A DNA stretch of 50,719 nucleotides, taken from Elusimicrobiota bacterium. Its GTDB lineage: Bacteria > Elusimicrobiota > Elusimicrobia > UBA1565 > UBA9628. Below the pieces are notes generated by a model. It made no database searches. It was not told where the DNA came from and saw only the letters and a list, made by a program, of their open reading frames with translations. Of the stretch, positions 33,083 through 42,176 are shown in pieces. Location of the stretch: positions 1 through 50,719 of the forward strand of contig JAHFCE010000023.1 in assembly GCA_023249675.1 (NCBI GenBank). Reading direction: 5' to 3'. Numbering within the stretch: position 1 is the stretch's first letter; each line of letters starts with the position of its first letter. The position numbers and the translations under genes were made by a program.

Positions 33083-33088
33083 TACAAT
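33083..33088 (+). promoter_or_regulatory. -10 element (TACAAT) of the exported HAD protein
   Basis: TACAAT lies 40 bases before the ATG at 33129. No -35 hexamer is evident. A GGGAGA ribosome site precedes the ATG, so this transcript has an ordinary leader, unlike several others in the window. Confidence 0.4.
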
Positions 33089-33128
33089 AGGGTTCGACGC
33101 CAGAGCAGACGCAGGGAGACACTATCTC

Positions 33129-35699
33129 ATGGCCCGACGCTTCCACCGCATCGTCTCGATTGTTCTTTCCGCAGCGCTTGTCGTTCTCTCTGTCGGGTTC
33201 GACGCGCAAAAGGCCGCCGCCCAGACGTTTACGGGCCGAGGCGCGCCGGTTGCGCCGGCGCCTTCGCTCAGCCTCGGGATCACGAACGCGCCCGGGACTT
33301 CTCTTGAGCTTCCCGTTCTACCGGCACTCGCGGGGCCGGCCGCGCTGACGGCCTCGCCGGTGGCCCCGGGCCCCGCCGCGGCGATCGCCGAGTCGATGGC
33401 GGCCGCAGCACCCGCGCTGCAGGCTCTGGCCAAACCCGAAACTATCGTTTCCGCCGCGCGCGATGCGGGCCGCGATCTCGAGGATGCTTTGACCCGGGCG
33501 ACATCTCTCCGGACTTCCGGTGAGCTTTCCGACGCCGTCATCGCCACCCTAGCGGCCTCGGCCCCGGCGCTTGTCGCCTCCGCCTCCTCGGCCGCGGCTG
33601 CGAAACCTCCGGCGGTTCCCGCCGCGGCTCCGGCGCGGGTCAAGGTGATCGATTCCGCCGTTTCTTACAGATACCATCGCTGGGTGCTGAAAGCCGTCGC
33701 GCTCCTCACCGGCGCGGTGTTCACGCTTCCGCAGGCCGGACCGGCCCTGAGCGCCAAGATCATCGCCTCCGCCGCAGACAAGGTCCTCGTCCTCTCGGAC
33801 TTTGATGACACCTTGGCCGGCTACAACCAAGTCCTGCCCCTCCAGAAGGTGGCCGCGATCCTTCAGATCCGCGCCGTGGGCAAGCACTTTGCCGTGATCA
33901 GCGACCGCAGCGATGTCGGCCGCCCAGGCGACGCCCAGCGCACCGTATTCGAGTCACTGGCATCCTTGCCCGTTGATGTCCGCGCGGGGATGTACGTCGC
34001 CGCCAATCGAGGCGGCAAGATTTATCGCTACGATGAACAGGGCGTGCCCCAGAAGGTGTACGAGACGCCCGCCCTTGAAGGCAGAAAGCTCAGGGGCGTC
34101 AAGGCTGCGGCGGATGCGACGAAGGCGCGCCTCACTTCGGTCGGCGCCGTGCAGCACGTCGCCGACGGCAAGCACCCTGCCGAGTCCTACAACACCTACA
34201 GCTACGCGATGATGCTCAAAGCCGGCTCCTCCGAAGACTCGGTGCGCGGCGCCGCGATGATTCTGTCCGAGGAGTTGGCCCGCCGCGGTATTGCCGTCGA
34301 GGTCGACCCGCGCTTTGCCAAGAACCCGGCGAACCCTCCCTACATCACCTTCTCAATCATCACGAAAGCCGACGCCGCGGCGTACATATCAAAGGCCCTC
34401 GGCGTGGACGTCAAGGATGCCTTCGTCATCGGCGACGCGATGTTCATGCCTCGCGCGGCGAAGAGGGCCGGCTGGCTGGCGCGTCTTGGCGAGCGCCTGA
34501 GCGGCCGTCCGCAGGCGAAGACGGGCAACGCCACGGACCGGAACATGGCCCAGGGTCTTCCCGGCGTTCTGGCGCTGGGCGTTGGAACCAATATGGACCC
34601 GCGCGTGCCCAATGGCTGGGCGCTCGCGGGCAAGGGTCCCGAGGTCACGCAGAAGGTGCTCGAGTCCGTCGCGTCGAAGACGCGCCGTCCCAACCGAGAG
34701 GCGGTCTCTCGAAGCGAGACCGTCCTCCGGCTTGGCGCGGTCGCGCTGATCGTTGGCCTGGGCGCGCTCGGCTGGTATGCGTTCGCCCATGTCCTCGGCG
34801 ACATCGTCCGTTTGGGCGGGGAGGCCGTCCGTAATTGGCAGAGCTCCCCGTTCGGTCCCGGCGCCGTCCTCGTCCTCGGCGCGGCGACGCTCGGCGGGGC
34901 GTCTTCGGGTCAACCGCTGCGCGAGAAGCTGCAAGCGTTCCAAGAAGCCCACGGCGCCACGATCCTTGCCATGCCGGGCGTCGAGCGCGTCGTCATCGAC
35001 GACGCCGACGGTCGACTAAGCTTGCGGATCGACATCAATGCCGGAAACGCCGGTTCCATAGAAAAAGCGGTCCTCGCGGTGCTCAAGGCCGTTCCGGAGC
35101 TGAGGACCGTTCCAGTGACGTTTCGGGTCATAGGCCCGATTGACGCGTTGGGCGATGAGCGCATCCAGCTCGGCCACTCGCGTCAGGTGGTGATTTCAAA
35201 TCCGAATCGTAACTACCCGCAGGCCCTGAAGAAAGCCCTCGAGATCGCCGCCGCGCGCGGCGCATCGTCCGATCAGGTTCGCTTCATCGAGGCAACCGCC
35301 TCGATGCCGGTGCGCGACGGCGCGCAGTGGAAGTACGCCTTCGCCGTTCCGGGCGCGCTCATCTACGTCGACTTCTCGAACTTCCTCGGCGGCGCCCAGG
35401 ACTTCCGGGCCAGCGTCTACGAAGGCGCCGTGCCGCCCGAGGGCGTCGAAGCCCTCGCGCTGACGGCCGACGAGTTTGCCTTCATCGTCGGCCTCAACGC
35501 CGACCACGCTCTGTTCTCCCTGCGCCGCGAGCTGCCGGGCTTCGGCGCGGGAGCGGCCGTCTCGCTCGCCGCGCGTTCCGCCGCAAACGGCGGCGCCCCG
35601 CAGATGAGCTACCGCTTCTACGATGACCATGGCAACAGCGGCACCGTCAGCGCCAACTCCTACAAGGGCGGGAGCTTCAATCCCTGGTCCGGCGACTAG
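33129..35699 (+). CDS. Exported HAD-superfamily hydrolase-like protein with extra domains
   Basis: This 856-residue protein has a signal peptide (FHRIVSIVLSAALVVLSVGF, cut near AAAQ), an Ala/Pro-rich region to about residue 180 and a HAD core: VLVLSDFDDTLAG (Asp224, Asp226, motif I), VISDRSD as motif II, and AFVIGDAMFMPRAAKRAG near residue 435 as motif IV. These are the landmarks of type IIB HAD phosphatases such as trehalose- or sucrose-phosphatases. A transmembrane segment follows (about 545-570), then a 280-residue soluble domain of unknown type ending in a Gly/Ser/Asn-rich tail. The frame is open upstream to 32790 but the ATG at 33129, with signal peptide and ribosome site, is the start. 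Substrate unknown. Confidence 0.7.
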   Translation: MARRFHRIVSIVLSAALVVLSVGFDAQKAAAQTFTGRGAPVAPAPSLSLGITNAPGTSLELPVLPALAGPAALTASPVAPGPAAAIAESMAAAAPALQALAKPETIVSAARDAGRDLEDALTRATSLRTSGELSDAVIATLAASAPALVASASSAAAAKPPAVPAAAPARVKVIDSAVSYRYHRWVLKAVALLTGAVFTLPQAGPALSAKIIASAADKVLVLSDFDDTLAGYNQVLPLQKVAAILQIRAVGKHFAVISDRSDVGRPGDAQRTVFESLASLPVDVRAGMYVAANRGGKIYRYDEQGVPQKVYETPALEGRKLRGVKAAADATKARLTSVGAVQHVADGKHPAESYNTYSYAMMLKAGSSEDSVRGAAMILSEELARRGIAVEVDPRFAKNPANPPYITFSIITKADAAAYISKALGVDVKDAFVIGDAMFMPRAAKRAGWLARLGERLSGRPQAKTGNATDRNMAQGLPGVLALGVGTNMDPRVPNGWALAGKGPEVTQKVLESVASKTRRPNREAVSRSETVLRLGAVALIVGLGALGWYAFAHVLGDIVRLGGEAVRNWQSSPFGPGAVLVLGAATLGGASSGQPLREKLQAFQEAHGATILAMPGVERVVIDDADGRLSLRIDINAGNAGSIEKAVLAVLKAVPELRTVPVTFRVIGPIDALGDERIQLGHSRQVVISNPNRNYPQALKKALEIAAARGASSDQVRFIEATASMPVRDGAQWKYAFAVPGALIYVDFSNFLGGAQDFRASVYEGAVPPEGVEALALTADEFAFIVGLNADHALFSLRRELPGFGAGAAVSLAARSAANGGAPQMSYRFYDDHGNSGTVSANSYKGGSFNPWSGD

Positions 35700-35704
35700 G
35701 CGCA

Positions 35705-35713
35705 TGCTAGAAT
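35705..35713 (+). promoter_or_regulatory. Extended -10 promoter (TGCTAGAAT) of the ccsA-hemA unit
   Basis: TGC followed by TAGAAT (35708-35713) is an extended -10; the -35 is poor. The ATG follows after 9 bases, suggesting a leaderless mRNA. Confidence 0.45.
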
Positions 35714-35722
35714 AGCCGGGAC

Positions 35723-36571
35723 ATGGCCCAGTCGCTTCTGTCGTGGGGTGCCTTCCTCCTTTACGTCGCGGCGTGCGCCGCGGCCTTCGTCTACCTGTTG
35801 ACGAAGAACGCGCGCTCAAGCCGCCTCATGCTGATTTTTATCGGCTGCGGTCTCGCGGCGCATCTGCTTGCTTTTGGGATACGCCTTGCGGTGTTCTGGG
35901 CCTACCCGGAGAACCGCTGGTTCCTTCCGGTCAACAACTTCTTCGGCGCCCTCTCATACATGTCGCTAGCCTTGGTCGCGGCGTTCTTTGTGATCGAGGC
36001 GCGCAAGCGCCTCGGCATTCTCGGGGCTTTCGTGCTGCCGATGGCCGCGCTGAGCCTCGGCCTCGCGGTGCTCAGGGCCGACCCGGCGGTCGGTCCGCTC
36101 GCCCCGAAGTTGCGCAGCTACTGGCTCAACATCCACCCGATGGTCTTGATGACCGCGTATGCCGCGTTCACCAACGCGTTCGGCGTGGGCCTGGCCCTGC
36201 TGATTCAGGAGCGGCAGATCAAGTCGCGCAAACCGAGCGAGCTCTGCTACCGCCTGCCCTCGCTTGACGAGCTTGACGCGCTCAACGGCATGATCATCGC
36301 CGTAACGCTCCCCGTTCTCGTCACCGGGCTTGTCATGGGCGCGGTGTGGGCGTACGAGACTTGGGGCCGCGCCTGGTCCTGGGATCCGAAGGAGACGATG
36401 TCGCTGATTACGGCCCTGCTCTACGGCGAGTTTCTGTGGCTGCGCTATGTCCGCGGCCAGCGCGGCCGCACGCCTGTGTACGTCTCTATGCTCGGCTTCG
36501 CGTGCATGCTCGCGACCTTCTTCGGCGCCGAGCTGTCCTCCGGTCGCCACGACTTCTTAGGGGGGAAATGA
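35723..36571 (+). CDS. CcsA/HemX-type cytochrome c assembly protein
   Basis: This 282-residue protein has eight predicted membrane segments and the heme-handling WWD-like motif WGRAWSWDPKET (about residues 212-223), plus conserved histidines in LAAHLLAFG, NIHPMVLM and SSGRHDFLG. Proteins of this family (CcsA, CcmC, HemX) move or present heme for cytochrome c attachment. Its gene overlaps hemA by 4 bases, the classic hemX-hemA arrangement, and it precedes genes for two c-type cytochromes that need such assembly. Confidence 0.85.
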   Translation: MAQSLLSWGAFLLYVAACAAAFVYLLTKNARSSRLMLIFIGCGLAAHLLAFGIRLAVFWAYPENRWFLPVNNFFGALSYMSLALVAAFFVIEARKRLGILGAFVLPMAALSLGLAVLRADPAVGPLAPKLRSYWLNIHPMVLMTAYAAFTNAFGVGLALLIQERQIKSRKPSELCYRLPSLDELDALNGMIIAVTLPVLVTGLVMGAVWAYETWGRAWSWDPKETMSLITALLYGEFLWLRYVRGQRGRTPVYVSMLGFACMLATFFGAELSSGRHDFLGGK

Positions 36572-37617
36572 AGCTCGTCTGCCTGAGTTGGAGCCATCGC
36601 GCGCGCGCGGGCTCGGCGCGCGAGGCTCTGGCCTCCGTGCCCGTCGAGCGAGTCCTTGCTGAACTCAAGGCGCGCGGCATTTGTGAGGCGGCAGCGCTTT
36701 CGACGTGCAACCGCTTTGAGCTTTACGCGGCCGGCTCCCCAGACGCAGCGCCGTCCGCGGGCGTCTTGATCGCGGCGCTCGAGGACCTCGCGGGCGCCGC
36801 GCTTGCAGAGCAAGCCGAGAGGCGCGAGGATGCCGCCGCGGCGGCCCATCTGTTCTCCGTTGCCGCGGGCCTCGATTCGCTCGTCGTCGGCGAGACCGAG
36901 ATCCTGGGCCAGGTGAAAACCGGCTATGAAAGCGCGAAGGCCGCGGGCATGACCGGCAAGCGTCTGAACGTCCTGTTCCAGCGCGCGCTGTTTGTCGGCA
37001 AGAAAGTTCGCGCTGAGACCGCGGTCGCTTCAGGCTCTTCCTCGGTGCCCTCGGTCGCCGTCCAGCTCGCGGAAACGATCTTTGGCCGCCTCGAGGGCAA
37101 GTCCGCGCTGATCCTCGGCGCGGGCGCGATGGCTGAGCTTGCCGCGAAGCACCTTGCCGCGCGCGGCGTCAGTCAGCTCGCCGTTTCAAACCGCACCTGG
37201 GAGCGCGCGTATCAGTTGGCCGCTCGCTATCAGGGCGAGGCCGTACGGTGGGAGAATTTCCCGGCCGAGCTCGAGCGCGCCGATGTCGTCATCGCCTCGA
37301 CCGGCGCACCCGCGGCCGTGCTCACCCGCGCGATCGTGGAGAACGCCGTCCGCCGCCGCGGTGGGCGCTCATTGTTTATGATCGACATCGCGATGCCGCG
37401 CGACATCGAGGAAACAGTCCACGGGATCGACGGCGTCTACCTCTACCGCCTCGAGGATCTCGAGGCGATCGTCGCCAAAAACATGGCCTCGCGCGCGGAA
37501 GCGGTCGCCGCGGCGCGTCGGATCGTGGATGCGAAGGCCTCCGAGTTCGGCGCGTGGGCCGGTTCGCTGTCGACGGGCCGCGAGCGCAGCTTCAAGCATT
37601 CGGAGAATCCCGCGTGA
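36568..37617 (+). CDS. hemA: Glutamyl-tRNA reductase, short form
   Basis: This 349-residue enzyme makes glutamate-1-semialdehyde from Glu-tRNA, the first step of the C5 heme pathway. The catalytic Cys47 is in STCNRFELYA, followed by GETEILGQV, the NADPH-binding ILGAGAMAELAAKHL and SNRTWERA. It ends soon after the SEFGAWAGSLS helix, so the C-terminal dimerisation domain (about 100 residues in typical 400-450-residue enzymes) is missing without any sign of a frameshift. ATG 36568 lies in the ccsA stop (ATGA) after a G-rich ribosome site. Confidence 0.9.
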   Translation: MKLVCLSWSHRARAGSAREALASVPVERVLAELKARGICEAAALSTCNRFELYAAGSPDAAPSAGVLIAALEDLAGAALAEQAERREDAAAAAHLFSVAAGLDSLVVGETEILGQVKTGYESAKAAGMTGKRLNVLFQRALFVGKKVRAETAVASGSSSVPSVAVQLAETIFGRLEGKSALILGAGAMAELAAKHLAARGVSQLAVSNRTWERAYQLAARYQGEAVRWENFPAELERADVVIASTGAPAAVLTRAIVENAVRRRGGRSLFMIDIAMPRDIEETVHGIDGVYLYRLEDLEAIVAKNMASRAEAVAAARRIVDAKASEFGAWAGSLSTGRERSFKHSENPA

Positions 37618-38522
37618 AGGCTGCGCTTGCCTTTGTCCTGTTTGCCGCGCCGTTGAATGTTGCGGCAGCGCCTTATGGAATCATCCTGATGGCCCATGGG
37701 GGCAGCGCCTCATGGAACCGGGAGATCGAGGCTCTGCGCGCGCGGGTGGACGCGCGGGCGCCGACCGAGACCGCGCTCGGCATGGCCGACCCCGCCGCGT
37801 TGCAAGCGGCCGTCGATCGTCTCGAGAGGCGCGGCGTGGCGAGAATCGTCGCCGTTCCTCTGTTCGTGCAGAGCCGTTCCGAGGTTCTTGATCAGACGCG
37901 CTATGCGCTCGGCCTCACGGATAAGTCGTCCGAGGTCTTGAAGAGAGCGTACGAACGGATGGGCGCTGCGCACTCGGCCCATGGCGCGCACCGGCATGAG
38001 TTTTCGCAGACGCGCGTGAAGGCGCGCGAGCCGATCGTGATGGCGAGCGGGCTCGATGATCATCCGTTGGTGTCACGGATACTGATGGAACGCGCGAAGG
38101 CTTTGTCGAGGAATCCCGCCAGCGAGACCGTCGTTCTTGTCGCACACGGGCCCGTCGACGATGCCGCCATGCCTTCTTGGCGCAATTCGATGACGTCGCT
38201 GTGCGGTGCGCTCGCGGGCGGCGGATTCCGTAAGTGTTCCTTCAGTCTCCTGCGCGACGATGCGGCGCCGGAAGTCCGGGCAGCGGCGGTGGCGGAGCTG
38301 CGCGCGAAGGTCGCGCGCGCGAAGACGCGGAAAGGCCGGGCGATCGTCGTTCCGGTGCTCATCGCGCGCGGGGGCATCGAAGAGAAGATCGCCAAGGACC
38401 TTCGGGGGCTCGACTATGCCTGGGACGGCCGGACGTTGATGCCGCATGAGGGCTTCGATGCCTGGGTGCTGGAACGCGCGGCGGCGGCGGATCGACCCGT
38501 GTTTGACAGATCCGCGCGCTAA
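37614..38522 (+). CDS. Exported CbiX/SirB-like chelatase-family protein
   Basis: This 302-residue protein starts at a GTG overlapping the hemA stop (GTGA). A short hydrophobic N-terminus (ALAFVLFAAPLNVAAAP) looks like a signal peptide. Two CbiX-like half domains follow, each with its histidine motif: IILMAHGGSASWNREI (His28) and VVLVAHGPVDDAAMPS (about His183). CbiX/SirB proteins insert cobalt or iron into sirohydrochlorin in the cytoplasm, so an exported version is unusual; it may bind metal or tetrapyrrole in the periplasm. Placement between hemA and the cytochrome genes supports a tetrapyrrole link. Confidence 0.7.
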   Translation: MKAALAFVLFAAPLNVAAAPYGIILMAHGGSASWNREIEALRARVDARAPTETALGMADPAALQAAVDRLERRGVARIVAVPLFVQSRSEVLDQTRYALGLTDKSSEVLKRAYERMGAAHSAHGAHRHEFSQTRVKAREPIVMASGLDDHPLVSRILMERAKALSRNPASETVVLVAHGPVDDAAMPSWRNSMTSLCGALAGGGFRKCSFSLLRDDAAPEVRAAAVAELRAKVARAKTRKGRAIVVPVLIARGGIEEKIAKDLRGLDYAWDGRTLMPHEGFDAWVLERAAAADRPVFDRSAR

Positions 38523-38532
38523 TTGTTATTTT
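38503..38532 (+). promoter_or_regulatory. Promoter of the Rieske/cytochrome b operon
   Basis: A consensus -35 TTGACA (38503-38508) within the end of the previous gene, 18 bases, then TATTTT (38527-38532) preceded by TGT (extended -10). The ATG follows after 8 bases. Confidence 0.5.
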
Positions 38533-38540
38533 GTGATCGA

Positions 38541-39104
38541 ATGAGCGAAGCCACTCCTCCCATCCCGGATCCGGTTGCGAACCCCATTCCTGCCGCCGCT
38601 CCCAAACCCATCGTGCCCAAGCCGGAGATGTCTCGCGGAGACTTCCTCTGGGCCGGCTGGGGCATGCTCGCCGCTTTTTTCGCCGCCTCCGCGGCCGCGG
38701 GCGCGCGCTTCATGTTCCCGAACGTGATTTATGAGCCGTCGCAAAAGTTCAACGCCGGTCCGGCCGCGAGTTATGATCTCGGCGTCTCCACGAAGTGGCT
38801 CAACGAGCAGCGCGTCTGGATTATCCGCACGCCGTCGGGCTTCTACGCGATGTGGGCGCGCTGCACGCATCTTGGCTGCACGCCGAACTGGTGGGGCGAC
38901 CAGAACCGCTTCAAGTGCCCGTGCCACGGCTCTAACTACACGCTCGGCGGCGACGTGATCGCGGGTCCCGCCCCTATGCCTCTGTGGCGCGCGAAGGTGG
39001 ACCTCGCTCCGACTGGCGACCTCATCGTCGACAAGGCCGTGCTCGAAAATAAGCCTGGCAAGCGTGAACTTGCGCCTTATTTCGCGGACTACGCGTCGAC
39101 TTAA
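38541..39104 (+). CDS. Rieske [2Fe-2S] protein of a bc-type complex
   Basis: This 187-residue subunit transfers electrons from quinol to cytochrome c. It has a Pro-rich cytoplasmic start, one membrane anchor (residues 36-58) and the Rieske fold with cluster ligands Cys108 and His110 (CTHLGC) and Cys126 and His129 (CPCHGSNY); Cys113 and Cys128 would form the disulfide. A few codons upstream of the ATG are also open, but the ATG at 38541 fits the promoter and the topology. It is the first gene of a four-gene respiratory operon. Confidence 0.9.
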   Translation: MSEATPPIPDPVANPIPAAAPKPIVPKPEMSRGDFLWAGWGMLAAFFAASAAAGARFMFPNVIYEPSQKFNAGPAASYDLGVSTKWLNEQRVWIIRTPSGFYAMWARCTHLGCTPNWWGDQNRFKCPCHGSNYTLGGDVIAGPAPMPLWRAKVDLAPTGDLIVDKAVLENKPGKRELAPYFADYAST

Positions 39105-39117
39105 GGACCATGACACA

Positions 39118-40773
39118 ATGCCCACTTTAGATCTCGAGAAGATCAAGAAAGAGATTTTCGACTCCCAGCTGTGGCGGTCAGTTTTCCGCGGCGGGGTCTG
39201 GAAGGATACGCCCCGCGATCGCGCCGGCCACATTATTGGCAACGTCTGGCTGCACCTGCATCCCGTCAAGGTCCGCCCGCGCGCGCTGAAGTGGGCCTAC
39301 ACGTGGGGCATGGGGGGGATCTCGTTTGCGCTCTACCTCCTGCTGACGCTGACGGGCGTGGCCCTGATGTTCTACTACCGACCCACGATCGGTCTTGCTT
39401 ATCGCGACATCAAGGACCTCGAGTTTGCGGTCACGCTCGGCATGTTCCTGCGCAACGCCCACCGTTGGGCCGCGCAGGCGATGGTCGTGGCCGTCATCGC
39501 GCACATGGTGCGCGTGTTCCTGACCGGCGCGTACAAGAAGCCGCGCGAGTTCAACTGGGGCATCGGTGTCCTTCTGCTGACTTTGACTCTATTCCTTTCG
39601 TTCACCGGCTACCTCCTGCCGTGGGACCAGCTCGCGATCTGGGCCGTCACCGTTGGCACGAACATGGCGGGAGCGACTCCCGTGCTTGGCAATGAGGGTC
39701 CGCTCGGCTCGCTGGTGGGCATGCGCATCAACAACGACGTGCGTTTCACGCTTCTCGGCGGCACGATGGTCGGCGAGAACACATTGCTTCGCTTCTACGT
39801 CATGCACTGCGTGGCGGTCCCACTCGTCGTGGGGATTCTGCTCATTTTGCACTTCTGGCGCATCCGCAAGGACAGCTTCTCCGCCGCGCCCTACGCCGCG
39901 GCTGAAGAAAAGGTGGACGTGTGGCCGCATCTCGTCAAGCGCGAGTACATCGGCGCGGCGGGCACCACGTTGTTCATCATGATCTGGTCTATTCTGCAGA
40001 ATGCGCCGCTTGAGGCGATCGCCAACCCCAATGTCACGACGAACCCCTCGAAGGCGCCGTGGTACTTCGTGGGTCTGCAGGAGCTGCTGGTGTACTTCGA
40101 TCCGTGGATCGCCGGCGTGCTGCTGCCCGGCCTGATCATTGTGGGCCTGATCGCGATTCCCTACATCGACACGAACCCGAAGGGCATCGGCTCCTACGCC
40201 TGGAAGGAGCGCCCGTTCGCCAACACCTTGTTCCTGCTGGGCGTCGTGATGTGGTTTGCTTTGATCTTCATCGGCTACGCCCTGCGTGGGCCGAACTACG
40301 CGTGGTACTGGCCGTGGGAATCCTGGTATATGCTGAAAGCCGCGCCTCCCGCAACCTGGAGCGTGTTCGGACCCAAGGGCGTGGGGGCTTACCCCATGCT
40401 TCTCGGCATCCCGCTGATCGGCGGGCTGTTCGGCGGCTCGATCCTTCTGCCGAAGCTGATCCAGAGAGAGCTCAGCGGCAAGAAGTTAATGGGCGGCTTC
40501 CTTGCGGCCGTGGCGGCGCTCGCCGCCGTCGGCATGGCGATGGGCAAGATGGGTGCCACGGAAGGGGCGTTTTTGCTGTTCTTTCTGGGAGCGTCCTTCT
40601 ATTTCGGTTTCGTCCTGCCGCAGCGCCACATCCGCACGCTCGACTGGCCGCGTTACCTCGTCACGATGGTGCTCGTGGTCTGCACGATGGGGATACTTCT
40701 CAAGATGTGCGCTCGCCTGACCTTCAATATCAAATATCTGCTGACGATCCCCGCGATCAGCATGAACGTCTGA
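39118..40773 (+). CDS. Cytochrome b (b6-type core with fused C-terminal part)
   Basis: This 551-residue membrane subunit binds two b hemes through His115/His129 and His230/His245. The first pair is separated by 13 residues and the second by 14, the pattern of cytochrome b6 rather than mitochondrial cytochrome b. [18 protein letters not shown] replaces the PEWY quinol-site motif. The C-terminal half corresponds to subunit IV followed by extra membrane segments (about residues 440-540), so it is longer than the usual 400. ATG 39118 follows AAGGA and gives a sensible N-terminus. Confidence 0.9.
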   Translation: MPTLDLEKIKKEIFDSQLWRSVFRGGVWKDTPRDRAGHIIGNVWLHLHPVKVRPRALKWAYTWGMGGISFALYLLLTLTGVALMFYYRPTIGLAYRDIKDLEFAVTLGMFLRNAHRWAAQAMVVAVIAHMVRVFLTGAYKKPREFNWGIGVLLLTLTLFLSFTGYLLPWDQLAIWAVTVGTNMAGATPVLGNEGPLGSLVGMRINNDVRFTLLGGTMVGENTLLRFYVMHCVAVPLVVGILLILHFWRIRKDSFSAAPYAAAEEKVDVWPHLVKREYIGAAGTTLFIMIWSILQNAPLEAIANPNVTTNPSKAPWYFVGLQELLVYFDPWIAGVLLPGLIIVGLIAIPYIDTNPKGIGSYAWKERPFANTLFLLGVVMWFALIFIGYALRGPNYAWYWPWESWYMLKAAPPATWSVFGPKGVGAYPMLLGIPLIGGLFGGSILLPKLIQRELSGKKLMGGFLAAVAALAAVGMAMGKMGATEGAFLLFFLGASFYFGFVLPQRHIRTLDWPRYLVTMVLVVCTMGILLKMCARLTFNIKYLLTIPAISMNV

Positions 40774-40774
40774 G

Positions 40775-42160
40775 ATGAGTTACCGAAAAGCCTTTATCGT
40801 CTCGAACGCCCTGATGTTGGCGGCTTTCGTCTGGGCCTTCGCCAAGGACTTTAATGCCCCTTGGCGCCCATATCAGAAAAAGTACTACCAGATGTCCGCG
40901 GACGTCCTGGAGAAGAAGGCGGCGGACGAGAAGGACCCGAAGAAGGCCGACGTCCTCAAGGCGGAGGCGCGCAAGATGCGCCATTCGCCCATGGAGATCA
41001 AGCAGATCATCTCGAGCGACCTCGGCCGCTTCGATCGCTGCGTGACCTGCCACGTCGGCATGGATGAATACACGAACCCCACGCTGAAGAACGACTTCAC
41101 GCAGAACCCCTATAAGTCGCATCCGAAGGTGGACTCAGCCCTCGTCAAGGCGCATCCGTTCACGAAGTTCGGCTGCACCTCCTGCCACTCCGGCCAGGGG
41201 CTGGCCACGACCGTCGAGGGCGCGCACGGCTGGATCAAGCACTGGGAAAAGCCGATGCTCAAGGGCGTGACGATTCAGGGCGCCTGCGTGAAGTGCCACG
41301 GTAATTTTGAGACCCTCAAGGGCGCGGAAGTCGCGGCCTCGGGCAAGAAGCTGTTCCGTCAGCACGGCTGTCAGGGCTGCCATGCGATCAACGGCTGGGG
41401 CGGCGTGATCTCGGTCGATCTTGGCGACATCGCCGACAAGCCCTTCGAGCGCATCGCCGGCTACAACTTCAAGCGCGTGAAGATCGACGGCAAGGAGCTG
41501 CCCGACGAGCATCACGACAGTCACTGGAACATCCAGAACTGGATCCGCGGACATCTCGTCAACGATCCGGTGGCAGTCACGCCGAATGACCCGTTCGCCC
41601 ACCTCAACGCGGAGCCGATCCCGCCCTCGGGCATGCCCGACTTTACCCAGGAGATCCGCCGCGAGGAGGCCGACGCGGTCGTCGCCTACCTGTCGGGCAT
41701 GACCAAGGAAGAGGTCATTCCGTACCGTTATCATGTCCCCGCGCCGGCGGCGCGGGAGCCCCAGCTCTCCGGCGCCGCGCACGGCAAATACGTTTTCGAG
41801 AAGTACGGCTGCCAGGGCTGCCATGGCCTTGAGGCGAAGAGGGGCCGCCGCCGCTTCAACGCGTCGAGTTCTGCGCAGAAGGAATACGATCCGAAGATGC
41901 CCGAGAAGGAACAGTTTGAGCAGATGAGCCTCGGCGCCGAGCCGACCTTGCCCGATCTGATGGGCACCTACACGCACGAGGAGCTCGTCAAGAAGATCGA
42001 ATCGGGCGTGTCGGCGGCCGACGCGAAGAAGTGGAGCCCGAAGGGGCCCATGCCGATGGTCTATATGCCGTCGTGGAAGGGCAAGATCTCGAAGGGCGAG
42101 CTGGACGATCTCGCGACCTGGCTGCTCAGCATCGCGAAGAAGGACGACAGCGGTTTTTAA
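40775..42160 (+). CDS. Membrane-anchored pentaheme cytochrome c
   Basis: This 461-residue protein has an N-terminal signal anchor (residues 5-23) and five heme-binding CxxCH motifs: CVTCH, CTSCH, CVKCH, CQGCH and again CQGCH. The last two are in class-I-like cytochrome c domains with Met ligands possible in the SGMPDFTQEI and MVYMPSWKGKI segments. It replaces the usual cytochrome c1 or f of the complex and would carry electrons out of the Rieske protein. It starts one base after the cytochrome b stop and is followed by a monoheme cytochrome. Confidence 0.9.
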   Translation: MSYRKAFIVSNALMLAAFVWAFAKDFNAPWRPYQKKYYQMSADVLEKKAADEKDPKKADVLKAEARKMRHSPMEIKQIISSDLGRFDRCVTCHVGMDEYTNPTLKNDFTQNPYKSHPKVDSALVKAHPFTKFGCTSCHSGQGLATTVEGAHGWIKHWEKPMLKGVTIQGACVKCHGNFETLKGAEVAASGKKLFRQHGCQGCHAINGWGGVISVDLGDIADKPFERIAGYNFKRVKIDGKELPDEHHDSHWNIQNWIRGHLVNDPVAVTPNDPFAHLNAEPIPPSGMPDFTQEIRREEADAVVAYLSGMTKEEVIPYRYHVPAPAAREPQLSGAAHGKYVFEKYGCQGCHGLEAKRGRRRFNASSSAQKEYDPKMPEKEQFEQMSLGAEPTLPDLMGTYTHEELVKKIESGVSAADAKKWSPKGPMPMVYMPSWKGKISKGELDDLATWLLSIAKKDDSGF

Positions 42161-42176
42161 TTAAGGGAGGTGTGAT

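Noticed and set aside
33080-33120. Possible tRNA T-arm (GGGTTCGACGCC) upstream of the HAD gene
   Set aside because: No acceptor stem, anticodon arm or D-arm can be built around it; the sequence is a promoter leader.
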